Shown: positions 11,145 to 20,748, counted from the first letter of the stretch. The stretch is 31,073 nt of DNA from Lichtheimia corymbifera B2541 (GCA_000697475.1 JNEU01000964.1:1-31073), one strand, 5' to 3'. The notes: generated by a model from the letters alone, not told the origin. A program made the numbers and translations.

Positions 11145-12022
11145 TACGGATGCCAATGGCTGATGTCATATCAGCTATCAGCAACGCTGCAATACAAGCA
11201 ATCTTCACTTGGTTGAACAGCATGGATAGACCAAGAAAGGGACAGATCAACAGCAGGATGGAAAAGGAAGCAAATCATCAGCGGCAACATGGCTCTTTAC
11301 AGTCAGCACGTTGGATTTAATGGATGGATGCAATCAAGCGCAATGATGAGAATAAATCCTGGAATGTTGCTTTGGCTACTTGTCGCATCGTTGTCGGCTG
11401 GATCGATGAATCATATCAAGTGTATACACCTGAGGACGATGATGGATTGGATGGAATTGACAAAAGGGTTATATCTTTGACGAATGGTGTTCTCTACAGC
11501 CATGGATGGTATCCGGATACTCAAGGCATATTATGTAGCAACGGATTTGGAATCATGGACGAAGGACGGTTATGACGGCAGCAACCAAGGATACAATGAC
11601 ACCATTACCCCTGTTACCTTTATGAGATTCTCCCGTATCTGTTCCTTTATCATATTATAAATTTGATAGACATCCACACTACCATATGCTATTCTTTGAC
11701 TTTTGAACGAGTTTCGATTCTACGTACGTGATGACTGGGGTATCATACATCAGCTCATATGGGGCAAGACGTGGATCACTTGGTTGTTTTTGGATTTAAG
11801 GGGGAGGATATACATATCGAATGTCGAGAAGCGAGGCTGGATCATTTACATCATCGTATATATCATTCGCCAAAGCGTCCTGGGTCACTTGCTGATAAAC
11901 GAAATGCATTGGAAATTCTCATTGCAGATAATGAATCCGAGGGTAATGATGCCTTTGTAAGATCCTTAAAGTCAATAATGGAACAAAGTACCATGAGATC
12001 CGACCAGCTGAGTAGAAATTAG
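11132..12022 (+). pseudogene. Coding-like stretch, three open blocks in one frame
   Basis: Three open blocks (11132-11320, 11324-11575, 11759-12022) lie in the same reading frame. The first two are separated only by a TAA. The last ends in a hydrophilic, protein-like tail (KRNALEILIADNESEGNDAF) and a TAG stop. The middle block contains VVGWIDESYQVYTPEDDDG. A weak intron could join the second and third blocks (donor GTAGCA near 11535, acceptor CAG before CTCATATGGG), but the TAA between the first two has no intron around it. I recognise no family. A decayed gene, or a small real gene starting at the ATG at 11324, are both possible. Confidence 0.25.
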
Positions 12023-12299
12023 CATGCGGACTGTGTGTCGTTCAATACACAAACCCCCTGGTCTGTGCGCTGAAATTATACTATATCAAGTAAGGAATAG
12101 CTATGTCTCCGCTTCCCTGCTATGTTTCACCATGCACATTACACCTTTTCTTTCAAAAAGTACTCTTTACACACCTAAAAAGCATACCTTTACTACTGAT
12201 TCCTACACGCTGAATTGTCTGCCATTGAGATTAGAGTCCCCAAAAAGGTCACAATAGCCAATCGGACGTCAGAGCGGGAGTCAAATTGAGATCAAAAGA

Positions 12300-12306
12300 T
12301 ATAAAA
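12300..12306 (+). promoter_or_regulatory. TATA box with upstream CCAAT
   Basis: TATAAAA lies about 40 bases downstream of GCCAATCGGACGTCA, which holds a CCAAT box and a CGTCA half-site. A long pyrimidine tract follows, as in the promoters of the genes at 2484 and 18199. No long open frame follows it. Confidence 0.5.
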
Positions 12307-12329
12307 GAAGGGTGTTTCCCCACTTTTTT

Positions 12330-12700
12330 TTCTTTTCTTTTCTTCTCATTAGAGCACCGATTGGCGGGAGCAGTCCTAGTGATTGTTAGCCTTCTGACCG
12401 TTACAATTCCGTAAACAGATGGCTGTAATACCTTCCAGGTCTTTGAAGGCCTGTTTAAGGGCTGCTTCCTTAAGTGCGACTGTAAATCCTTGCAGTTCTT
12501 CAAGTTCTGGTTAAGGGCTGCTTCCTCTGTGCCTTGGTCAAGGTTGGTGTCCTTGGCTTAAGGCGGGAATGATGAGGCAAACCTTCTCGTGGTCATTCCT
12601 GTGAGTACACAAGTCATTGTAGACTTGTGGAAACCAATTGCCTCTTAGTTTTAGTCTTGAATACAAATCATAATAAACTTTCTTCTCTTTAAAACTTAAA
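12330..12700 (+). ncRNA. Candidate structured non-coding transcript or LTR-like unit
   Basis: Downstream of the TATA box is about 350 bases with little coding capacity and several strong inverted repeats, ending at AATAAA (12672-12677). CACAAGTC/GACTTGTG (12608-12615 with 12622-12629) forms an 8-bp hairpin with a 6-base loop. GGAATGA/TCATTCC (12566-12572 with 12593-12599) forms a second stem just upstream. The 16-base word TTAAGGGCTGCTTCCT occurs at 12455 and again at 12511. The only open frame from a fair ATG (12419-12514) encodes 31 residues rich in Ser and Ala. I recognise no snRNA, SRP, RNase P or snoRNA signature. A solo LTR is an alternative, but no TG...CA ends with target duplications were found by eye. 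Confidence 0.35.
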
Positions 12701-12711
12701 CTTGAGCTTCT

Positions 12712-13090
12712 ATAAGCAAGTAATATCTCAAATGAAAGATAAAAGTGCTGCGGTCAACATGAGACCAACGCTGGGTGGGGTTATATTGGTGGAACACGCT
12801 CAAAAATGCGCTTATAGTTCCCGTACCCGAGTCTTTTGATGACATTTTTTCATCGTTTCTGGGCAAGCAATACATCAAACGATAGAGAAAAGTCGTGCGA
12901 TCAACATGATGTATATATTGTAGGGTATATATTTGAGAGACGCGTGGAGAAGCACGTTTCAAGTTGGTCGACACGTCCATTTTCCCTTTCTTTGTCCATA
13001 GCTACCTCCACCAAATTCCATCCTTTTTACACGAGTAATACTGCAAACGATAGAGAATTGTCCTGTGATCAATATGGTATCAATAAATTA
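12712..13090. repeat. Second degenerate tandem repeat, three units
   Basis: Three diverged units share (A/G)AG(T/C)AATA...C(A/G)AA(C/T)GA(T/A)AGA followed by G(A/G)TCAA(C/T)ATG. Their anchors are at 12720, 12868 and 13035, spaced 148 and 167 bases. Unit length and the GATCAACATG core resemble the array at 9.6-10.6 kb, but I cannot prove they are one family. Confidence 0.5.
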
Positions 13091-13099
13091 TATGCAAGT

Positions 13100-13914
13100 T
13101 TATTTGGATTCAGGGGGAGGGGTGGTGGAGAGTACGTGGTGTATCACACAACAAGAGCAAGTGGTTCCCAGCGAGATCGTTGACACCTCTCGTGCTTTTT
13201 CTTCATTCGTTGCAATCAGGCCTTTCATTACCGATTGACGGTGAGACCTTTGCATGTACTTTCGTTATGGTTGACTAACAGCTTTGGAATCTATATCGGT
13301 ATAAGATCGCCATGACAACCGCATTTGGTGCACACCTTGTATCCCGTCTTCTTGATCTCGCAGCAACCAGGTAACCAACATTGTGAATATACTTGTTGGC
13401 AGTCTTCTGGTCCAAGATATATGTGTGAGCGACCATATTATATGTACCTTACTAATGGGTGGAATGTTTCAGGTGGTGAATGGTCTTGCCAACGCCCAAT
13501 TACGATACTGATAATGATAAGGCATTATTTATTCATCCTATGTGCTGATGTAAGGTGCCGTGTTGAACAACTATCCCTTTACATGGGTGAATCAGGATCA
13601 GCTCCTTGAAATCATCCACCAGTCTACGTATTCAAGCTGCCAACGACGTCGAAGGACCTTTACTACTTTCGCTCAATTGTATTCTTACTATCCACACCCT
13701 TGACTTATCCAACATGGTCAATTATAAACACTAGGCGTCATTCACAAGTATCAACAGCAACCTTCGTTCGACCATCTGGTGGTCATTATCGCTGCTAACG
13801 ATGCATCATCTCTGCTTAAGGAACATCTACTACCAGCCAGCATATTTAGCAGTTTTCCTCACATGATCGTTTATTGCATATACAATATAGAATAAAAGTC
13901 ATTTAAATAATGAT
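13100..13914 (+). pseudogene. Coding-like fragments of unknown family
   Basis: Two open blocks share one frame: 13554-13700, containing NNYPFTWVNQDQLLEIIHQS, and about 13729-13890, containing FDHLVVIIAANDASSLLKEH. They are separated by a TGA and a TAA that no in-frame intron removes. A further fragment from an ATG at 13311 (MTTAFGAHLVSRLLDLAATR) ends at a good GTAACC donor. Joining it to the next CAG acceptor gives an immediate stop. The text is protein-like but unrecognised, so a decayed gene is the best guess. Confidence 0.25.
13870..13875 (-). terminator. Poly(A) signal of the trefoil-CipC gene
   Basis: AATAAA on the minus strand, about 40 bases after the stop at 13915. Confidence 0.5.
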
Positions 13915-15269
13915 TTATGAACCATGCTTCGATTCAAAATAGTTGGTTGCAGCCATGATCGCCATCCTAGTCATCAACTTCTTTTTGGCACTCGACTTGT
14001 CGTCATCATCTTCTTCACCACGTGATGCGAGCACCTTGACGAGCTATACGTGTTTTGTGAGCATGTTTCATACCTTTGTGCTATAACCATCCTCCTACTT
14101 ACTTCTGATGCAGCGAACTCGGCAATCAGCTTTTTTGAAGTAGACAAATCTTCCTCGCCATCTCGCTCACGCTTCTTCTCCCAAAGGTGCACTGCCTCGT
14201 AACCAACAGCGCCTGCGATCAATTCATTGCTATGTATATATACAACAAATTAATGATCATGTGTTCAAACGACAACCCTGTCTATGCAGCAGTTACCTTA
14301 GTGTCGACTTTTTCTTTTTCTTTTCGTCCTTGTACACCTTTTCGTGGGCTTCATGCAGACGTTCTTCATGTAACATCTCCTTTTTGCGCTCACCCCAACC
14401 TTTCCAGTTGCCGAACCATGCACGCATACGGGCACGTTTACTATCATCCTCATCCTCATCATCCGAGTCAACCTGGCGAGGTGGATCGCTCAATTCAAGT
14501 GTCCACAGCTGATTCTTGACTGGCTTAGGTTTTCCTTCTGGCACCGTCAATGGTTTACGTGGGTAGATCATGACACGTGCATCCGGATCGGTTTCTTCAT
14601 GACGAATATCAACCACCATGTTGGGATCTGATAGCTGAAAGATGAAGCCCGGTTCCTTTTCAAAGCCAAAACGTTGATCATTGGCCTGTGATACGTCCAT
14701 GGTGAGGGTGGCAAACGATGAGTGTGATACAACAACAGTAAAACACATAAACAAACAAAGGCTAACTTACCGCATCTTTTTCTTTCATGGAATCCAAGTA
14801 AAGTCTTTTTTCGCCGGTAAAGATGGCTGATCATATACATGCCCAATGTTGTGGTAAGTTGCACAAGTCGTTTAAGGGACGGGTGGGAAATCCTTTATTT
14901 ACCAATAAAACTCTGGGCGGCGTTGATGTCGAGGACGAGACCCGTCAATTTGTTGGTCAAGAAGCCTGTCAAAAGATTTTCCCCATGGATTTGTTTGTTA
15001 CATACCACCCCAACAGGTCACTTGTCATCCGTACTTACCATCTTGGTGGATCCAAAGCTGACCATCTCGTTCAGGGGATTCTTCTTTTTTTTCGACCATG
15101 ACAATTTTACTGCCGATCTATAGTAAAAAGTAAGAGATTGAATATTCTTTGAGGAGAGTACATGTACCGTTGCAGCCTCTTGGTCACCACGTATACCCAA
15201 AACCAATCCATTCATTTGGGAGATGATGTAAAAGTAGCCGATAGGAAAACTTATGTTTGAGACTGTCAT
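13915..15269 (-). CDS. Ricin-B-like beta-trefoil protein fused to CipC-like (DUF3759) domain
   Basis: Exons in transcript order are 15269-15168, 15117-15039, 14965-14903, 14826-14771, 14685-14297, 14229-14103 and 14043-13915, giving 314 aa. Residues 1 to about 165 look like a ricin-B-type beta-trefoil: GYFYIISQMNGLVLGIRG, then DGQLWIHQDGFLTNKLTGLV, and later NQLWTLEL repeat the trefoil pattern of a bound-residue loop followed by QLW. An acidic linker (about 173-182, DSDDEDEDDS) and a Lys/Glu-rich helix follow. Residues about 231-314 (NELIAGAVGYEAVHLWEKK ... ASELVKVLASRG) match the CipC-like antibiotic-response family (DUF3759), which is stress-induced but of unknown biochemical role. There is no signal peptide, so a cytosolic sugar- or lipid-binding stress protein is plausible. 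The start lies just after a GA/CT-repeat leader, 144 bases downstream of the PPR gene stop. Confidence 0.82.
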
Positions 15270-15345
15270 GAGAGAGAGAGAGGATATCCAAAAGAGAAAA
15301 AGAAACAAGGAGAAAATGATGCAATGCACAGGCAACACACTTCTT

Positions 15346-15351
15346 TTTATT
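15346..15351 (-). terminator. Poly(A) signal of the PPR gene
   Basis: AATAAA on the minus strand about 63 bases after the PPR stop. It lies inside the 144-base gap before the next gene's ATG, so the PPR 3' UTR and the downstream promoter must share this gap. Confidence 0.5.
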
Positions 15352-15413
15352 TGATGAGCTACCCAATTAAAACACAGATGCAGTAGCACCTTCGGTTGAC
15401 TATTCCGAGTACA

Positions 15414-16910
15414 TCAAGTGGGGTTGTTTGGTGATAATGATGGTGATGATGAGTTGGCCTTCGCCATGAGATGTGTCAGTCGATCTAGTAATTCTTGATT
15501 GGGTTGAAGTTTCCGTGGTCTGCTGTGATCCAAGGTGTGCCGCCGCTTTGTAAGCATAGCTACTGCAATACCTTGTAGTGGAGCTGTGGATGTGGCCTGG
15601 TCTTCTTGTTTACTGAGATGCACAAATATCTTGAGTGCTCTTTGGATATCACCAGCATCGAGTAGCGCAGATACGAGTGCATGCATCGTTTCTGAGTTGG
15701 GTGTCACGTCATTTTGCTGCATTGATGTGTATAATGATTCAAGTATGCTGGCGGTATCATCGTTGTTGCCATGGTGATCACGTAACATCATATCCTCCTC
15801 AGGGTCCTCATCCATAAATGATGCAAATAGCGCGTTGTAAATGGCTGTCGTGGGTTTCATGTTGTATAACTCCATCTCCTTTAACAAATCCAACGCTTCA
15901 TCTCGCCTATTCTCACGTAGCATAGCTTGCATATAGATCCTGAATGTTTCACTGTCGGCTGCCGGCATAGACTGTGATTCTGGTGACGACAGGGCTGAGT
16001 GCATTTGTTGAAAGAGTGATTGAGCCTTATCGTTCATGTGATTGCAAGTGTAGCCTGAGAGTACAGCATTCCATACAACGACGTTCCTTGAAGCCGAGTG
16101 ATCCAAGTCTTTCAAATCATTCACCATCTTCTCGATACCATCAAGATCACCCATTCTTCCCATACTTGACAACAGAGTTGCATAAGTGTATACGTCAGGT
16201 TGAATATCGTGTGCAACCATATCGTGGTATAGACGCTGTGCCATGCGTACATCGGATAGTTGAGAAGCGATATGAATAAGCGTGTTGTATGAGACCACTG
16301 AAGGTGGATAATGTTGTTGCATTTCATTGAAGAGTGATAATGCTGCAGTCAAGTGATGAGAGCGTTTGACAGGGACCGTTTGCCCACCGACCCAGTTGAT
16401 TAACATGTTGTATTCGTTGATAGTCAATTTCATCCCTCGTTCCTTCATATCTTCAACCAATGCCAATAATCGATTCAGATTGCGTTGTGTGGGTCTTCCT
16501 TTGCTGATGTATGCAAATAATTGTCGATAGGTACGCACTGTAAGGTGACGGTGGTATTGATGCTGGTACAAAAAAGTGTATATAGGCCATATACATTCCA
16601 CATCTTGTGTCGCAAGCACTCGATAGAACTCTGACATGGTTGCGGCCTTTGACTGTTCCCCAGGATATCTTCTGTTGTTCATAGCTCCATTCTCTCGTGT
16701 CCTTTCAAGGCAATCGATTATACTGAGATCCCTCGTTCGTGAACGTTCTTCAATCAAAGGTGCTGTAGTAATAGTTTGTTTCCTCCTTTCAATAAACGAT
16801 CCAGTCAATGTCGTCCTTTGGCCTGCCAATTGAGATCGTAACCGTGGAGAAGTGTGTCGACACAATACACATGGTTGACTGATCGGGATAGCACGCCAAG
16901 CAGATCGCAT
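15414..16910 (-). CDS. Pentatricopeptide repeat (PPR) protein, probably mitochondrial
   Basis: A single-exon gene of 498 aa starting at an ATG. Its N-terminus is rich in Arg, Ser and Thr and lacks acidic residues for about 40 residues (MRSAWRAIPISQPCVLCRHT), a typical mitochondrial presequence. Helical-pair repeats of about 35 residues begin at about 205 (VVSYNTLIHIASQLSDVRMA), 240 (VYTYATLLSSMGRMGDLDGI), 278 (VVVWNAVLSGYTCNHMNDKA), 321 (ETFRIYMQAMLRENRRDEAL) and 405 (NSETMHALVSALLDAGDIQR). A repeat near 355 is stretched by an acidic insert with EEDMMLRDHHGNNDD. PPR proteins bind organellar RNA and act in processing, stability or translation. The RNA target cannot be read from sequence. The lack of introns contrasts with its neighbours. 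Confidence 0.88.
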   Translation of the reverse strand: MRSAWRAIPISQPCVLCRHTSPRLRSQLAGQRTTLTGSFIERRKQTITTAPLIEERSRTRDLSIIDCLERTRENGAMNNRRYPGEQSKAATMSEFYRVLATQDVECIWPIYTFLYQHQYHRHLTVRTYRQLFAYISKGRPTQRNLNRLLALVEDMKERGMKLTINEYNMLINWVGGQTVPVKRSHHLTAALSLFNEMQQHYPPSVVSYNTLIHIASQLSDVRMAQRLYHDMVAHDIQPDVYTYATLLSSMGRMGDLDGIEKMVNDLKDLDHSASRNVVVWNAVLSGYTCNHMNDKAQSLFQQMHSALSSPESQSMPAADSETFRIYMQAMLRENRRDEALDLLKEMELYNMKPTTAIYNALFASFMDEDPEEDMMLRDHHGNNDDTASILESLYTSMQQNDVTPNSETMHALVSALLDAGDIQRALKIFVHLSKQEDQATSTAPLQGIAVAMLTKRRHTLDHSRPRKLQPNQELLDRLTHLMAKANSSSPSLSPNNPT

Positions 16911-18109
16911 GTGTTGTGTTGGTTGTATGCTTATCGGAGGGGGAAGGGAGTATGAAAGAACCTGGTCAGCTGGCTTAAAAAATTAACGGCAATCCACCCA
17001 GTGGCTCAGACAAAGAAGGTCTGAACAAGGAACAATGAATAAGAAAGACGGATCCTATGAGCAACAACAACGACCTTTCATTGTTGGCAGCTGTTGATCA
17101 TTACATTTATCATGAGCTGTAGCTTGACACCCTGCTTTCCACTCCACTTTTTCATCCATTGCTTGATAACAAATATCTGCTGTTGGGTAGACGTCAGGCA
17201 TTTTACCACTTTTTGGAATGATTAAGACTATCATTGAAATAGATAAGGTTATCCAAAACCTGCATTGTTACTGTACGTCGATCATGGGAGGGTGGATCTT
17301 CTTTCTAAATTTAGTTCGACGTAGTAGATGAGTTGACTTGTTGTGATAGGTCAATCATGACTATAGCCGAGATCGACATAAGAGATGTACGCATAGCGTA
17401 TTGCACGTGACTCATACTACTATTTTGAAGTGGGTCAAGTTGATAGGTCGCTGTTGCACGTTCGTGCATTTAGCCTTTGCCTAGATGGGTCAAGAGACTA
17501 GAATGATGAACGATGAGTGTATTGTACTACTGTTCTTTTGTGCAATACACACGCGACACAGGCGCATGTTTTCCCAATACACAACCCCTTTGCTCCACAG
17601 CACCCCGTTCATCAGCCAACCCATGTCATTGCACTACCTTATTTATGTCCTAACAGCTGGGGCTCAGTTGTGGCATATAAAATAAGAGAATAGGATGGGT
17701 AAACGGAAAGGCCTCTAAAAATGATTCCCATAAGCAGATGTACTCCCAAGTTGTTTGTTGTTCGAGGTATGTTGTTGCTGCTATCGGAAAGATAGCGAGA
17801 AAAAAAAAGATCGTACTGTGGCGTTGGTGGTGGATTCCGCACAAGGCAAGTTCATCTTTTACGTAGTTGTTATGCATCATCATGTTGTCTATCATTGTTG
17901 CAATAATGTTTGTACCGAAAATGGCTATGTATTAGAATATAAAATAAAAATCAATATGACATAATGTGATCGTGGCAGGAGTTATTCTCGATACAAAGGA
18001 GGGCTACGACAAGAAGGACGGGCTTTTCAGATAGCTCAGTCCTATTTTGAGATGTTCCTGAGTTCACAGCAGTGAATTATGATCTGCGTCTTGAACAAAT
18101 CGGGCAAAG
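16911..18109. other. Intergenic region between divergent genes
   Basis: About 1.2 kb between the divergently transcribed PPR gene and the cysteine-rich membrane protein gene. It should hold both promoters. Short overlapping frames near 17485-17964 have no motif and no start or splice support. No RNA gene or repeat was seen. Confidence 0.5.
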
Positions 18110-18115
18110 TATAAA
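18110..18115 (+). promoter_or_regulatory. TATA box of cysteine-rich membrane protein gene
   Basis: TATAAA lies 84 bases before the ATG at 18199, followed by a C/T-rich leader up to the start. Confidence 0.65.
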
Positions 18116-18198
18116 GACCCACTAAATGATCCACATCCTATTACACGACACACTTTTATTTCCTCCTTTTCACCAACTCACTTTTTCTTTCGACCATC

Positions 18199-18972
18199 AT
18201 GGCTGATCCATATGCTAACCAATACCCTCCTCCCGTCACAGAGATGCACAATGGCAAGACCCATGATCAGTATGGGCAATCGTATGTTGGTCATCAGCCT
18301 CCTCATTCGCACCAAGATGACTCTTCCTATTATACAAGTCCAGCACCCGTATATCACCAATCACCTATGAACGCTGGACATGCTGCTGTACCAATGCAAG
18401 AGCCTTATTATGCAGATCCCGGCTACCATCAGCCTGCTGTTGTCGATCAATATCATGCTACACCATCCCATCGACCCGCACCTGCTCACGATGATGGATA
18501 TTATCAAAATGCTCAGTATTATGAAGAACCCGAGTATGCAACATCACCCAAGGCTCCAATGATGCAAAAGAATGCTGGTGGAGTTGGACCTACAATTGCA
18601 CCCGAGAATGAAGCTGAATCATACCGACCAAAGACTTATAAGCGACATGAAGATAGTGGTGGATGCAACTGCTGCTGTTACAACCCTGCCATGACATGCT
18701 GCTCGTGCTTTTGTATGCTTATTAGCTTGGCGTTCTTAGCAGCTGGTATTGCACTTATTGTGGCGGCACAAGTGATCCAAGGCAAATGCGAGGATAAATG
18801 TGGCGAACTACCGGAGCAGTTGAGCGATGCTGCAGAGACATGTGGCACGATTTGTGGCAAGGTGGTGCACGACGGCATGTTCTATTCAGGCATTGGTGTC
18901 ACAGCCCTAGCTGGTCTGGCGGTTGTGTGGCGATTGGTCATGTGGACTTGTGCTGGATGCTCAAAGCATTAA
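18199..18972 (+). CDS. Tyr/Pro/His-rich, Cys-rich two-TM membrane protein, unknown function
   Basis: A single-exon protein of 257 aa, unrecognised as a family. Residues 1 to about 120 are a low-complexity Tyr, Pro, His and Gln-rich tail without charge clusters. A dense cysteine block follows at 156-172 (GGCNCCCYNP, then TCCSCFC), abutting a first hydrophobic helix at about 173-193. A 34-residue loop carries four cysteines as two CX3C motifs (C197/C201 and C215/C219). A second helix spans about 228-248, and the tail ends CAGCSKH. The cysteine block next to the membrane could be palmitoylated; this is inference. The start is well set by the TATA box 84 bases upstream. The next gene begins only 109 bases after its stop. 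Confidence 0.8.
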   Translation: MADPYANQYPPPVTEMHNGKTHDQYGQSYVGHQPPHSHQDDSSYYTSPAPVYHQSPMNAGHAAVPMQEPYYADPGYHQPAVVDQYHATPSHRPAPAHDDGYYQNAQYYEEPEYATSPKAPMMQKNAGGVGPTIAPENEAESYRPKTYKRHEDSGGCNCCCYNPAMTCCSCFCMLISLAFLAAGIALIVAAQVIQGKCEDKCGELPEQLSDAAETCGTICGKVVHDGMFYSGIGVTALAGLAVVWRLVMWTCAGCSKH

Positions 18973-19081
18973 TTATTACTCTATCCTCCTCCTCCTCCAA
19001 CTAGCGCTTTTATTCTCTTTTACTCCCTTTTCATCACATCATTCAATCCTCTTTTATATTCCTATCTCTGTTCTATACAAA

Positions 19082-20748
19082 ATGAAACTACGTATTCGTC
19101 ATCCAAATGGTGCTAGTGTGTTGGACTCGTTGTCTCCTGACCAAACTGTGCAAGACCTACGTAAAGCAATCGCTCCAATCGTAGGCATCTCATACGAGCG
19201 TATCCAGGGTAACCTGCTCATCCCTAATCAGGCACTTGCATTGCGTTGACATGTAATTTGCAGTTGCAGGAGGATACCCACCCAAACCCTATCGCAATGA
19301 CAACGATACTCTTGAAGCTGCCGGTATCAAGAACGGTGACGCGTTGGCAATAACGATTGTCGATACACCTGTTGACTCTGCACCAGCACCAACACCAGCA
19401 CCAGCATCACAGTCTATTAATCCGTCGCCACAGCAACCTACTCAGAATGCACCGCCCATGTCATCTATATCCACCGGTAACGCTGATGCTGTGGAAACGA
19501 ATGGTGGATTATTGGCTTTAAGGGTATGGATCTGGTCCTATTGCAATAAACGATGGATTAACACCGCGAGATGATATAGACCGTGCCGGACGACAATTCT
19601 TGCTTGTTTCGTGCTCTTGGGTAAGTGCAATGGTTCAAATGAGTGACAATGTGACCTATGATCATGCATTGCTAATCCTCCAAAATCACCAGATATGTCG
19701 CAAACCGGGATACTTCTATCACCCAGGAGCTTCGAAAAGGTATACTTTTACCTTTGTTGGATCAATGAATGCTTACTGATCTCAATATATTATTAGCCGT
19801 GGCTACTGCCATTGAGCAAGATCCCATCATGTATTCGGACGCTACCCTAGGTCAAGAACGTACAAAATATATAGATTGGATTCAAAAGACTTCTTCTTGG
19901 GGAGGTGCCATTGGTACGTGTCAGCTGAATATATATGTGTTCCTTAGATTCAAGACTCATCATGTTTGTCTTTATAGAAATTGCTATATTGTCCAATTAC
20001 CTTAATGTTGGTAAGTTGTCATACTCAGTACTTTGTATACTACATGCATGGATAATGGCTCATCACAACGACGATATCAGAAATTGATAGTATTGACGTG
20101 CAAACCGGCAGAGTGGATAAATTTGGTGAGTAACGCAACCCCATTGATGACAAGGGATATGCTAATATTGGCATTGTGTTATTAAGGCGAAGGCAGCTAT
20201 TCTGAGCGCGTGTTGATTATTTACAGCGGCATCCGTAAGTGGAAGTTGGCAAACATTATGGGTGGTTTATTGGTACTAAATATGGATATAGATTATGATG
20301 CAGTGGCATTGACACCAGGATTGGATTGTCCAGAAGATTTTGATCAAACACGGTTTTCCTCAGGAGATGAAAGTATCGTAAATGCCGCCAAAAAGCTTGC
20401 AGACATATTGCGACAGGCAAGTAGTAGCAGATGGTGATTGGTCTATTGGATTAACCATGGTGACGACAATAGAAACGCAAATATACGGATGTGGCAAACT
20501 TTACACTCAAATGTAATCAATGCATGAAGGGACTGGTTGGAGAAAAAGGTACGTAGAATACATTGATGCGGCTGCATATGGGGCGGAGGAAGAACATTTC
20601 TTGCTGAGACATAAGATTTGCTTATAGATGCTCGGGATCATGCAGCGGTAAGTATAAAACTCAAGCCATAACAAGGATACAATGACTGAATGGAATATAT
20701 CCATTGTGTAAATAGGCTACTGGACACACCCATTTTGTGGAATACTAG
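19082..20748 (+). CDS. OTU1: Ubiquitin thioesterase OTU1 (YOD1 family)
   Basis: A deubiquitinase of the OTU cysteine protease class that works with the AAA ATPase Cdc48/p97, for example in ER-associated degradation. Twelve exons give 323 aa: 19082-19208, 19264-19523, 19580-19620, 19693-19739, 19797-19913, 19978-20010, 20081-20125, 20187-20234, 20292-20416, 20473-20548, 20628-20647 and 20716-20748. Residues 1 to about 85 form the UBX-like Cdc48-binding domain (MKLRIRHPNG ... GYPPKPYR). An Ala/Pro/Gln/Ser-rich linker follows. The OTU domain opens with TVPDDNSCLFRALGY (catalytic Cys137) and holds the catalytic His240 in GIHYDAV. The C-terminal C2H2 finger uses C295, C298, H311 and H317. The exon 2 start is ambiguous: CAG acceptors at 19263 and 19269 both keep frame and differ by two residues (Val-Ala). 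Confidence 0.94.
20417..20472 (+). other. GC-AG intron in OTU1
   Basis: Exon 9 ends CGACAG, followed by GCAAGT, and the intron ends in ATAG. Only this junction joins DILRQ to KRKYTDVANFTLKC in frame. The next GT would shift the frame and lose the zinc finger. Confidence 0.85.

Noticed and set aside
11940..12735. Solo LTR with AATGA flanks (before 11950 and after about 12732)
   Set aside because: A five-base match is expected by chance in a region this size, and the left end would fall inside a coding-like block. Kept only as an alternative for the 12.3-12.7 kb unit.
17639..17895. Overlapping minus-strand frames of 67 and 81 codons
   Set aside because: No start context, splice support or motif; treated as chance frames in the intergenic region.
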